In this document: in pieces, positions 16,621 through 24,305 of the stretch | Layout: every line of letters begins with the position of its first letter | How positions within the stretch are numbered: position 1 is the first letter of the stretch | Assembly: GCA_047975025.1 (NCBI GenBank) | Contig: JBKECY010000050.1 | Span: 1 to 64,000 of the forward strand | DNA length: 64,000 bases | Reading direction: 5' to 3' | Source: JBKECY01 sp047975025 | GTDB taxonomy: Bacteria; Bacillota; Clostridia; Lachnospirales; Lachnospiraceae | Notes under the pieces: model-generated | What the model was told of the DNA's origin: nothing | What the model saw: only the letters and a program-made list of their open reading frames with translations | The model's database searches: none | Position numbers and translations under genes: made by a program

Positions 16621-16649
16621 GCAGAAGAGCAAAAGGTACATGAAATAGA

Positions 16650-16690
16650 AAAATAAGGCCGCAGGTTCGCATCCTACAGCCTTATTTTTT
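16650..16690. terminator. Bidirectional terminator between the AEC and PHP genes
   Basis: The stem AAATAAGGC..AGG with CCT..GCCTTATTT has A-rich and T-rich flanks that can end transcripts from both sides. It overlaps the stop codon of the PHP gene (16682-16684). Confidence 0.85.
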
Positions 16691-17392
16691 GTGAAGAAAA
16701 TCCTTGACCGCTTCGGGGCGGCGATTGAGCAGCAGCTCTTCCGGAAAAGCAACAGAGCGCAGGAGCGCACCTGCATATGTGAAGCTTCCCAGACGCGCCA
16801 CTCCATGGGAGTCGCTGCCCAACAGCACAGGATAACGATATTGTCTGCAAAGTTGCAGTAACGTCAGGTCATTGTGTCTGGTATCACCCCGATACCCCTC
16901 GGGTGAGAGGGAAGAATCGTTGATTTCAAGTAAAATATGCCGCTTCATGGCTTCCTGAAAAATTTCCGGGTAATCCAGGGGATAGGCAGTGTCATCCGGA
17001 TGGCCGATAATACGCACATAGGGATTTTGCATTGTCCGCAGCAGAGCCTGCGTATTGTGTACGATATCTCCCGGAGCGAACAGAACCGGATGCATACTGG
17101 CGATGACATAGTCAAGACCGGCCAGTGTAGTGCTGCCAAGATCAAGCTCGCCCGCCGCAGAAATGATATTGGCCTCCGCACCGTACAAAAGTTCTACGCC
17201 GCTGCGGTGGTGCGGCGCATACCGCAGACTGCGAAAATAAGATTCACTGGCAGAACCGGTGGTTCTGGGACCATGATCTGAGATGCCCAGAAGACGAACC
17301 CCGCGTGCGGCGGCTGTTTTGACCATCATCTGAATCGTATCTGCGGAGCCATGTCCGCTGGCGATTGTATGTGTATGTAAATCAACTTCCAT
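16682..17392 (-). CDS. PHP-domain phosphatase/phosphoesterase (YcdX-like)
   Basis: This 236-residue protein is a single PHP domain with all expected metal-binding motifs: DLHTHT at residues 4-9, GISDHG, the glutamate in YGAEANI, SMHP, GHPDD, and SDSHG near the C-terminus. This set forms a trinuclear zinc or manganese site. YcdX-type members are phosphatases of broad specificity, and related ones are histidinol phosphatases. No histidine gene lies nearby, so a phosphatase of unknown physiological substrate is the safest call. It is divergent from the glycyl-radical operon and convergent with the AEC permease gene. Confidence 0.9.
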   Translation of the reverse strand: MEVDLHTHTIASGHGSADTIQMMVKTAAARGVRLLGISDHGPRTTGSASESYFRSLRYAPHHRSGVELLYGAEANIISAAGELDLGSTTLAGLDYVIASMHPVLFAPGDIVHNTQALLRTMQNPYVRIIGHPDDTAYPLDYPEIFQEAMKRHILLEINDSSLSPEGYRGDTRHNDLTLLQLCRQYRYPVLLGSDSHGVARLGSFTYAGALLRSVAFPEELLLNRRPEAVKDFLHKK

Positions 17393-17571
17393 GGTACAAA
17401 CTCCTGTATATACAAAAATGTGTCAGATTGCTACTTATCAGTATGTGGCAGGAAAAGTGGTTTGTCAAGCGCAAAAGACACAAAACCAAATAAAAACAGG
17501 GTTGATTATCAAAAAAACTATAAAACAGCGCAGAAAACAATAAAAACATCACAAAAAAGTGACGGTTTGTG

Positions 17572-17600
17572 TTGACTTAAAAAATGGTGACGTGTATACT
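17572..17600 (+). promoter_or_regulatory. Promoter of the glycyl-radical enzyme operon
   Basis: TTGACT at 17572-17577 and TATACT at 17595-17600 are separated by 17 bp. A strongly A-rich stretch with short A-tracts (about 17500-17560) lies just upstream and may act as an UP element. The 5' leader is ~55-60 nt. The rest of the 268-bp gap to the PHP gene shows nothing else. Confidence 0.85.
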
Positions 17601-17615
17601 TTATGGTAGCGGAGG

Positions 17616-17628
17616 TTTGTCAGTAAGT
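17616..17628 (+). promoter_or_regulatory. 13-bp shared motif, candidate operator (copy 1)
   Basis: TTTGTCAGTAAGT lies 15 bp after the -10 box of the GRE promoter. The identical 13-mer occurs at 21995-22007 after the internal aldolase promoter. A downstream position fits a repressor site, with the DeoR protein at the end of the locus as the obvious candidate. Confidence 0.5.
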
Positions 17629-17660
17629 TGTAGATAAAACCAAAAGTGAAAGGAGTTTAC

Positions 17661-20186
17661 ATGGAAATGTATCAAAATTCGTCTGTACCAAAATCAGGGC
17701 GTATTGACCGGCTGATTCATAACCTATATGAAAAAATGCCTGTTATCGAATCGGCCAGAGCCAAGTTGCTTACGCAGTCCTATCAAGCGACGGAGCAGGA
17801 GCCGCTGATCATGCGCAGAGCCAAAGCATTCGCCCACATATTGAAGAATATACCAATCGTAATTCGCGAGGAGGAGCTGATCGTGGGAAGTACCACGATA
17901 CATCCCAGAAGTGCGCAGACGTATCCTGAATTTTCATGGGAATGGCTGGAAGCTGAATTCAATACGATTCAGACGCGCAGCGCAGATCCATTTTATATTT
18001 CAGAACAGACCAAAGAAGAAATCAGAGAAGCCAATGCCTATTGGGCAGGCAGGACGACCAGTGAGCTGGCCGCTTCCTATATGGAGAAAGAAACGCTGAC
18101 TGCAATCGAGCACAACCTGTTTACCGCCGGAAATTATTTCTATAATGGTGTGGGGCATGTCTGTGTGCAGTATGACAAGGTGCTTGCAATCGGCTACGAA
18201 GGAATCATTGCAGAAGCCTTGCAGGAGCTGGATCGTCATCACTTTACCGAAGAGGATTATACATCTCGCTCCCAGTTCCTGAAAGGTGTGATTCTTAGCT
18301 GCCGGGCCGCCATCGACTATGCGAAACGTTATGCACAGCTGGCAGCAGAGATGGCCGAACAGGAGCCGAATCCGCTTCGCAAGGCAGAATTGTTACAGAT
18401 CTCCCGTAACTGTATGCGCGTACCGGCCCGCGGTGCGACTAGTTTCTACGAGGCCTGCCAATCGTTCTGGTTCGTACAGCAGTTATTGCAGATTGAATCC
18501 AGCGGGCATTCGATTTCCCCGGGACGTTTTGATCAGTATATGTATCCCTACTATAAGAAAGATGTGGAAGCGGGCAGGATAGCACCGGGAAAAGCGCAGG
18601 AATTACTGGATTGTATCTGGGTCAAATTCAATGACCTGAATAAATGCAGGGATGCAGCTTCGGCAGAGGGGTTTGCAGGGTACAGCCTGTTTCAGAATAT
18701 GATTTCAGGGGGACAGACGCAGGATGGCGAGGATGCAACGAATGAACTCAGCTTCATGACGCTGGAGGCTTCTATGCATACGCAACTGCCCCAGCCGTCC
18801 TTATCGGTACGTGTCTGGAATGGTTCACCTCACAGCTTCTTACAAAAAGCGGCGGAGCTGACCAGAACCGGTGTGGGGCTTCCGGCCTATTATAATGACG
18901 AAGTCATCATTCCCTCGCTTATGAATCGTGGTCTGACACTTCAGGATGCGAGAGATTACTGTATTATAGGCTGTGTAGAGCCGCAGAAACCAGGCAGGAC
19001 AGAGGGCTGGCATGATGCCGCATTCTTTAATATGTGCCGTCCGCTGGAGCTGGTGTTCTCCAATGGAATGGATCAGGGCAAGCTGGTGGGCATTCGTACA
19101 GGAGCACTTGAGGAGCTGCGCACATTCGAGGATTTCTTCGAAGCGTATCAGAAACAGACGGAGTATGGAATCCAGTTGATGGTCAATGCAGATAATGCGA
19201 TCGATATGGCGCATAGGCAGCGAGCACCTCTGCCGTTTCTCGCTTCGATGGTGGACGATTGTATCGCCAGAGGCAAGACGACCCAGGAGGGCGGTGCGGT
19301 CTATAACTTCACCGGACCGCAGGGATTTGGCGTTGCGAATATGGCGGATTCACTTTATACCATACGAACGCTGGTCTATGAACAGCAGAAGATTACACTG
19401 ATGCAGTTAAAAGAGGCGCTGGATGCGAACTTCGGACAAAGTCAGGATGCGCACGAAATCAGTAAGATCGTAGAGCATGTGCTGGCAGCGGCGGCGGAGG
19501 AAGGCCAAGAGCTTACGGCAGAGGAAGTAACACAGATTGCCAAAAGTCTTGCGGCGGTCCAAGAGCAGACACAGCAGATGCAGGATGCCAGACAGATACA
19601 TGAGATGATAGAAGAACTGCCGAAGTTCGGAAATGATATTGCCGAGGTCGATGCACTTGCACGAAAAGCCGCGTATGCGTACACCAGACCCTTGGAGAAA
19701 TATAAAAATCCCCGAGGCGGCCATTATCAGGCGGGGCTGTATCCCGTTTCGGCCAATGTGCCGCTGGGAGCGCAGACGCAGGCAACACCGGACGGACGTT
19801 TCGCCGGTACGCCTGTCGCAGACGGTGTATCACCTTCCGCAGGCCGAGATGTGAACGGGCCTACGGCTGCCGCAAATTCGGTTTCGGTATTGGATCATGG
19901 GATTGCTTCTAACGGAACACTGTTTAACCAGAAATTCCATCCTTCGGCACTAAGCGGAAAGCGTGGAATCGCGAATTTTATCGCATTGATTAAGACGTAT
20001 TTTGAACAAAAAGGAAGTCATATGCAGTTCAATGTGGTCAGTCGGGATACACTGCTGGAAGCGCAGAAGAATCCGGAGAAGTACAAGAATCTGGTAGTAC
20101 GCGTCGCCGGATACAGTGCTATGTTCACCACACTGTCCCGCTCCTTGCAGGATGATATTATCAACCGTACGGAACAGGGCATGTAG
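17661..20186 (+). CDS. Glycyl-radical 1,2-propanediol dehydratase (B12-independent) with internal insertion
   Basis: This 841-residue enzyme dehydrates (S)-1,2-propanediol to propionaldehyde in the microcompartment lumen. The catalytic thiyl Cys is Cys438 in GCVEP, the motif of the diol/glycerol dehydratase branch. The radical glycine is Gly817 in RVAGYSAMF, 25 residues from the C-terminus. The PFL-like N-domain starts without any long N-terminal extension. Between LDANF and PKFGND, where related enzymes as I know them have roughly 17 residues, there are about 62 (592-652) with two amphipathic helices. One of these (HEISKIVEHVLAAA, 598-611) matches the encapsulation peptides of the other cargo enzymes. 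Start: ATG 17661 lies 5 nt after AAAGGAG; a GTG at 17646 overlaps that site. The activase follows directly. Confidence 0.95.
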   Translation: MEMYQNSSVPKSGRIDRLIHNLYEKMPVIESARAKLLTQSYQATEQEPLIMRRAKAFAHILKNIPIVIREEELIVGSTTIHPRSAQTYPEFSWEWLEAEFNTIQTRSADPFYISEQTKEEIREANAYWAGRTTSELAASYMEKETLTAIEHNLFTAGNYFYNGVGHVCVQYDKVLAIGYEGIIAEALQELDRHHFTEEDYTSRSQFLKGVILSCRAAIDYAKRYAQLAAEMAEQEPNPLRKAELLQISRNCMRVPARGATSFYEACQSFWFVQQLLQIESSGHSISPGRFDQYMYPYYKKDVEAGRIAPGKAQELLDCIWVKFNDLNKCRDAASAEGFAGYSLFQNMISGGQTQDGEDATNELSFMTLEASMHTQLPQPSLSVRVWNGSPHSFLQKAAELTRTGVGLPAYYNDEVIIPSLMNRGLTLQDARDYCIIGCVEPQKPGRTEGWHDAAFFNMCRPLELVFSNGMDQGKLVGIRTGALEELRTFEDFFEAYQKQTEYGIQLMVNADNAIDMAHRQRAPLPFLASMVDDCIARGKTTQEGGAVYNFTGPQGFGVANMADSLYTIRTLVYEQQKITLMQLKEALDANFGQSQDAHEISKIVEHVLAAAAEEGQELTAEEVTQIAKSLAAVQEQTQQMQDARQIHEMIEELPKFGNDIAEVDALARKAAYAYTRPLEKYKNPRGGHYQAGLYPVSANVPLGAQTQATPDGRFAGTPVADGVSPSAGRDVNGPTAAANSVSVLDHGIASNGTLFNQKFHPSALSGKRGIANFIALIKTYFEQKGSHMQFNVVSRDTLLEAQKNPEKYKNLVVRVAGYSAMFTTLSRSLQDDIINRTEQGM

Positions 20187-20199
20187 AGGAGATGACAGG

Positions 20200-21000
20200 A
20201 TGATGGGTATGGAGTATTTAGATACACGCGGCAGAATTTTCGATATCCAGCGCTATTCAATACACGACGGAGACGGAATACGCACGATTTTGTTCTTAAA
20301 GGGCTGTTTCTTCCGTTGCCAGTGGTGCTGCAATCCGGAATCCCAAAGAGCCGCACCGGAGACGATGCTGGTACAGGGAAAGCCCAGGTTGATAGGGCAG
20401 GATATAACGGTGGCGGAGGCAATGCAGACCTTGCGCAAGGACCGCAGATATTATCAGCGTTCCGGCGGCGGTGTGACACTTTCCGGCGGAGAGATTTTGT
20501 TCCAGCCGCAGTTCGCGCGGGATGTCCTGCGCGCTTGTCAGGAGGAAGACATCCGTACGGCGGTTGAGAGTACGGCCTATGCACCCTACGAGGTGATTGA
20601 AACGCTGCTTCCGTTTCTGGATCAGTACCTGCTCGATATCAAGCACATGAATTCGCAAAAGCACAGAGAGTTCGTAGGGCGGCCGAATGAGCTGGTTTTG
20701 GAAAATGCGGCCAGACTGGCGGCGGTTCCGGGGTTAAGACTGAGCATTCGGGTGCCTGTGGTTCCCGGATTCAACGATACGGCAGAGGAAATCGCACAGA
20801 TTGCCCGCTTCGCAGGAACGCTTGCACACGTTGAGCGCATACATCTGCTGCCCTACCATAGATTAGGGCAGGATAAATACGAGGGACTTGGACGTAAGTA
20901 TCTGCTGTCGGAAATCGCACCTCCGGATGGCAGTACCATGGAAGCACTGCTGCGGACAGCCGAGCAGGCTTCCGGTCTGGAGTGCCAGATTGGCGGGTGA
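20200..21000 (+). CDS. Glycyl-radical enzyme activating protein (radical SAM), short form
   Basis: This 266-residue radical SAM enzyme makes the glycyl radical on the preceding dehydratase. The cluster motif is GCFFRCQWC (Cx3Cx2C), preceded by YSIHDGDGIRTILFLKG. Later motifs are SGGGVTLSGGEILFQP and LLDIKHM. Activases of diol, glycerol and choline enzymes usually carry a ferredoxin-like insert with two more 4Fe-4S clusters between the first motif and the barrel. Here only ~20 residues without cysteines follow NPES, so it resembles the minimal PFL-activase plan. The start at 20200 follows AGAGGAG at 20185-20191, which overlaps the GRE stop codon. Confidence 0.94.
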   Translation: MMGMEYLDTRGRIFDIQRYSIHDGDGIRTILFLKGCFFRCQWCCNPESQRAAPETMLVQGKPRLIGQDITVAEAMQTLRKDRRYYQRSGGGVTLSGGEILFQPQFARDVLRACQEEDIRTAVESTAYAPYEVIETLLPFLDQYLLDIKHMNSQKHREFVGRPNELVLENAARLAAVPGLRLSIRVPVVPGFNDTAEEIAQIARFAGTLAHVERIHLLPYHRLGQDKYEGLGRKYLLSEIAPPDGSTMEALLRTAEQASGLECQIGG

Positions 21001-21042
21001 GAATGCATAGGAGATATAGAATTTACAGACAGGAGGACACAT

Positions 21043-21393
21043 ATGGCTTTGGAACGAATTATCCAGGAACTGGTGCCGGGAAAGCAGATTACACTGGCAC
21101 ATCTGATTGCGAATCCGGATGACATCTTATATGAGAAGCTTGGCCTGGACCCCAAGGTGGATTATGCCAGAGCGGCCATCGGAATCATTACGCTTAGCCC
21201 GTCGGAGACGGCAGTCATAGCGGCGGATATCGCAATGAAAGCGGCGGCAGTACAATTGGGGTTTGTAGACCGTTTCAGCGGTACGCTGATTGTGACGGGT
21301 ACTGTATCGGAGGCGGAAGCTTCCCTGCATGCGGTGCTGGAATATGCGGAGCAGGTACTGGGATTTTCCGTATGCCCTCTGACCAAGACTTGA
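21043..21393 (+). CDS. BMC shell protein, circularly permuted PduU/EutS type
   Basis: This 116-residue hexameric shell protein has the permuted BMC fold with an N-terminal extension that forms a small beta-barrel over the pore. The start MALERIIQELVPGKQITLAHLIANP is nearly that of EutS. The core AIGIITLSPSETAVIAADIAMKAA and the end SVCPLTKT also match. It is the first structural gene after the activase, behind AGGAGG. PduU/EutS proteins are minor shell components and are present in PDU-like and GRM loci. Confidence 0.94.
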   Translation: MALERIIQELVPGKQITLAHLIANPDDILYEKLGLDPKVDYARAAIGIITLSPSETAVIAADIAMKAAAVQLGFVDRFSGTLIVTGTVSEAEASLHAVLEYAEQVLGFSVCPLTKT

Positions 21394-21430
21394 TACAGCA
21401 GTACGGCCGCAGACGGCCGGGGAGGATAGC

Positions 21431-21988
21431 ATGCGCAAAATAGCATTGATCGGCAGAAGCGGAGCCGGTAAGACCACACTGACGCAGGCATTAAAGGGCG
21501 AGAAGATTCAATATCATAAGACACAGTACGTGAATCATTTTGATGTGGTGATCGATACGCCCGGTGAATATGCACAGACGACAACACTGGCCAGAGCCTT
21601 GGCGCTGTACTCGTATGAAGCGGATGTTGTGGGATTTTTGATAGCGGCGACTGAGCCGTACTCCCTGTTCGCTCCCAATATCACAGGGATGGTCAACAGA
21701 GATGTGATTGGCATTGTGACACAGATTCACGATGAGAGAGCCAATATACAGCGGGCCGGACGCTGGCTTGCGCTTGCCGGCTGCAAGACGCTTTTCTATG
21801 TGGATTCCAAGACCGGGGAAGGTGTTCCCCAGATTCTGGAATATCTCAGCGAAGAGGGCGATGAGCTGCCATGGCAGTCACAGATGAAAAACAACAAAAA
21901 CAACAAGATAGAAAGCAAAAACAACAAAAGTTCGACAAAAAACAAGAAAAAACAACATAAAAGTATTGACGATTCTGTGGAGTTGTGA
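21431..21988 (+). CDS. PduV/EutP-type small GTPase-like protein with Asn/Lys-rich tail
   Basis: This protein has 185 residues. The P-loop GRSGAGKTT at residues 8-16, the switch-like DTPGEYAQ, and a TQIH..R region in place of the NKxD motif are typical of PduV/EutP. PduV has been linked to shell association and movement of microcompartments; EutP members have acetate-kinase-type activity reported. The last ~35 residues are extremely Asn/Lys-rich and unlike the family. The DNA coding for them is a run of A-tracts that ends at the internal aldolase promoter, so the tail may partly reflect selection on the DNA. It begins 37 bp after the PduU gene. Confidence 0.88.
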   Translation: MRKIALIGRSGAGKTTLTQALKGEKIQYHKTQYVNHFDVVIDTPGEYAQTTTLARALALYSYEADVVGFLIAATEPYSLFAPNITGMVNRDVIGIVTQIHDERANIQRAGRWLALAGCKTLFYVDSKTGEGVPQILEYLSEEGDELPWQSQMKNNKNNKIESKNNKSSTKNKKKQHKSIDDSVEL

Positions 21989-21994
21989 TACTAT
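21966..21994 (+). promoter_or_regulatory. Internal promoter before the aldolase gene
   Basis: TTGACG at 21966-21971 and TACTAT at 21989-21994 have a 17-bp spacer. The -35 box lies inside the 3' end of the PduV gene, downstream of an A-tract-rich stretch. It would let the metabolic and shell genes be transcribed independently of the radical enzyme. Confidence 0.72.
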
Positions 21995-22007
21995 TTTGTC
22001 AGTAAGT
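21995..22007 (+). promoter_or_regulatory. 13-bp shared motif, candidate operator (copy 2)
   Basis: TTTGTCAGTAAGT follows the -10 box directly and is identical to 17616-17628. The leader from here to the aldolase gene is ~50 nt with no evident riboswitch. Confidence 0.5.
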
Positions 22008-22058
22008 AACACTCAACACAAGTCGAGTGGCTATGTATAATTCCAAGGAGGAAAAAAG

Positions 22059-22862
22059 ATGTTAAACGAGTTTGAAGTTAAAAAAGAGATTTGCGAAATC
22101 GGAAGAAGAATCTACAACAGAAATATGGTGGCTGCAAACGACGGTAATATTTCTGTAAAACTCAATGATAATGAATTTCTTTGCACACCTACCGGTGTAT
22201 CAAAAGGATTTATGACTCCTGAGTTTATCTGTAAGGTAGATGCAAAAGGAAACGTGTTGCAGGCAAATGGTAATTTCAAACCTTCATCAGAGATAAAAAT
22301 GCATATGAGAGTCTATGAAAGACGTGACGATATCAATTCAGTAGTACATGCGCATCCTACATTTGCTACCAGCTTTGCAATCGCAGGTATTCCGCTGACT
22401 CAGCCAATCATGCCGGAAGCAGTTATCGCTTTGGGCTGTGTGCCGATTTCAGAATATGGCACACCTTCAACCGTAGAAATCCCGGATAATCTTGAAAAAT
22501 ACCTGCCATACTATGATGCTGTATTGTTAGAGAATCATGGTGCGCTGACATGGGCTCCGGATCTGCTTTCCGCATATCACAAGATGGAATCCGTAGAATT
22601 CTACGCAGAACTGCTTTACAAATCTAAAATGCTTGGCGGACCGAAGGAATTCGACAAAGAGCAGATCGCAAAACTGTATGAGATCAGACGTCAGATGGGA
22701 CTTCCGGGAAAACATCCGGCCAACATGTGCCAGAACGCACAGGAAGGCAAACCAAGCTGCCATAGCTGCGGCGGTTCTTGCGGTACAGAAGCTTCTGAAG
22801 ACACAAATGCGGCCCTCATTGCTTCAATCACAAAGAAAGTTATGGAGCAACTCGGTAAATAA
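22059..22862 (+). CDS. Class II L-fuculose/L-rhamnulose-phosphate aldolase with C-terminal encapsulation peptide
   Basis: This 267-residue zinc aldolase cleaves L-fuculose 1-phosphate and/or L-rhamnulose 1-phosphate to DHAP and L-lactaldehyde. Zinc ligands are in VVHAHPTF (HxH) and LENHGALTW, with the catalytic glutamate in SSEIKMHMR. The catalytic domain ends near residue 215. A linker CQNAQEGKPSCHSCGGSCG with four cysteines follows, then the helix AALIASITKKVMEQLGK, a typical encapsulation peptide that sends the enzyme into the shell. Presence of this aldolase defines the locus as the fucose/rhamnose GRM class known from Clostridium phytofermentans. It starts behind AAGGAGG under its own promoter. 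Confidence 0.94.
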   Translation: MLNEFEVKKEICEIGRRIYNRNMVAANDGNISVKLNDNEFLCTPTGVSKGFMTPEFICKVDAKGNVLQANGNFKPSSEIKMHMRVYERRDDINSVVHAHPTFATSFAIAGIPLTQPIMPEAVIALGCVPISEYGTPSTVEIPDNLEKYLPYYDAVLLENHGALTWAPDLLSAYHKMESVEFYAELLYKSKMLGGPKEFDKEQIAKLYEIRRQMGLPGKHPANMCQNAQEGKPSCHSCGGSCGTEASEDTNAALIASITKKVMEQLGK

Positions 22863-22896
22863 TAGCTGTTTTGTGAGTCATTAAGGAGGTAGAAAC

Positions 22897-24285
22897 GTGT
22901 CAGTCAGTGAACAGATGGTAAAAGACGTCGTAAGTGAAGTTCTGGCCAAGATTCAGATCGGTGCTTCATCGGCAGGCGGTCATGGGGTATTCAAGGATAT
23001 GAATACGGCGATTGAGGCAGCTCAAAAAGCCCAGACCTATGTCAGAGTGATGTCTTTGGATCAAAGAGAAAAGATTATATCTCTTATTCGTAAGAAAACA
23101 ATGGAAAATGCCGAAATTCTTGCCCGTATGGGTGTGGAAGAAACCGGTATGGGAAATGTAGGACACAAGATTTTAAAGCATCAGCTGGTAGCTGAGAAGA
23201 CACCGGGAACGGAAGACCTGGCAACAACAGCCTGGTCGGGTGACAGGGGTCTTACGCTTGTGGAAATGGGACCGTTCGGAGTCATTGGTGCCATTACACC
23301 TTGTACGAACCCTACGGAAACTGTGATATGTAATACCATCGGTATGCTTGCCGGCGGCAACACAGTTGTATTTAATCCGCATCCGGCAGCAATCAAGACT
23401 TCATTATTTGCAATCAACATGATTAATGAAGCTTCGCTGGAAGCAGGCGGCCCGGATAACATCGCGTGTTCCGTCGAAGCGCCTACACTGGATACAAGTA
23501 AAGTCATGATGAGCCATAAGGCGATACAGCTGATTGCGGCTACCGGCGGACCGGGTGTTGTAACGGCAGTACTTTCTTCCGGCAGAAGAGGCATCGGAGC
23601 CGGCGCAGGTAACCCACCGGCATTGGTAGACGAAACAGCAGATATCAGAAAAGCAGCGGAAGATATTGTGAACGGATGTACATTCGATAACAACCTGCCC
23701 TGCATCGCAGAAAAAGAAGTGGTAGCGCTTGCCCCTATACTTGATGAACTAATGCATTATATGGTAACTGAGCAGGGCTGCTATCTGGCATCCAAGGAAG
23801 AGCAGGAAAAGCTTGTAGCCGCGGTACTGACACCTAAGGGACTGAACCGTAAGGCAGTTGGTAAAGACGCTAAGACCTTGCTGGGAATGATCGGAGTTTC
23901 CGTACCGGATAATATCCGCTGCATTATCTTCGAAGGTGAGAAAGAGCATCCTCTTATTTCAGAAGAACTGATGATGCCGATTCTGGGAATTGTCAGAGCC
24001 GCTGATTTTGAAGATGCAGTTGAAAAAGCAGTGTGGCTGGAGCATGGCAATCGCCATTCGGCGCATATCCATTCCAAGAATGTGGATCGTATGACGACAT
24101 ATGCAAAAGCTATTGATACAGCAATTTTGGTAAAGAACGGCCCATCCTATGCAGCACTTGGATTTGGTGGAGAAGGTTTTTGTACGTTTACCATTGCGAG
24201 CCGGACAGGAGAAGGTCTGACAAGCGCAAGTACCTTCACTAAGAGAAGACGTTGTGTAATGAATGACAGCCTGTGCATTCGCTAA
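22897..24285 (+). CDS. pduP: CoA-acylating propionaldehyde dehydrogenase (PduP type)
   Basis: This 462-residue enzyme oxidises propionaldehyde with NAD+ and CoA to propionyl-CoA in the compartment lumen. The catalytic cysteine is in FDNNLPCIAEKEV, with the glycine-rich CoA/NAD region at GGPGVVTAVLSSGRRGIGAGAG. The N-terminal MSVSEQMVKDVVSEVLAKI is the encapsulation peptide, followed by a short linker. The start codon is GTG, supported by AAGGAGGT 6 nt upstream. The NADH formed here is recycled by the next gene product. Confidence 0.95.
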   Translation: MSVSEQMVKDVVSEVLAKIQIGASSAGGHGVFKDMNTAIEAAQKAQTYVRVMSLDQREKIISLIRKKTMENAEILARMGVEETGMGNVGHKILKHQLVAEKTPGTEDLATTAWSGDRGLTLVEMGPFGVIGAITPCTNPTETVICNTIGMLAGGNTVVFNPHPAAIKTSLFAINMINEASLEAGGPDNIACSVEAPTLDTSKVMMSHKAIQLIAATGGPGVVTAVLSSGRRGIGAGAGNPPALVDETADIRKAAEDIVNGCTFDNNLPCIAEKEVVALAPILDELMHYMVTEQGCYLASKEEQEKLVAAVLTPKGLNRKAVGKDAKTLLGMIGVSVPDNIRCIIFEGEKEHPLISEELMMPILGIVRAADFEDAVEKAVWLEHGNRHSAHIHSKNVDRMTTYAKAIDTAILVKNGPSYAALGFGGEGFCTFTIASRTGEGLTSASTFTKRRRCVMNDSLCIR

Positions 24286-24305
24286 ACTAAAGTAGGAGGA
24301 AAGCA

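Noticed and set aside
17601..17660. Possible cobalamin riboswitch before the dehydratase gene
   Set aside because: The leader is only ~55-60 nt and lacks a B12 box; the enzyme is glycyl-radical and does not need B12.
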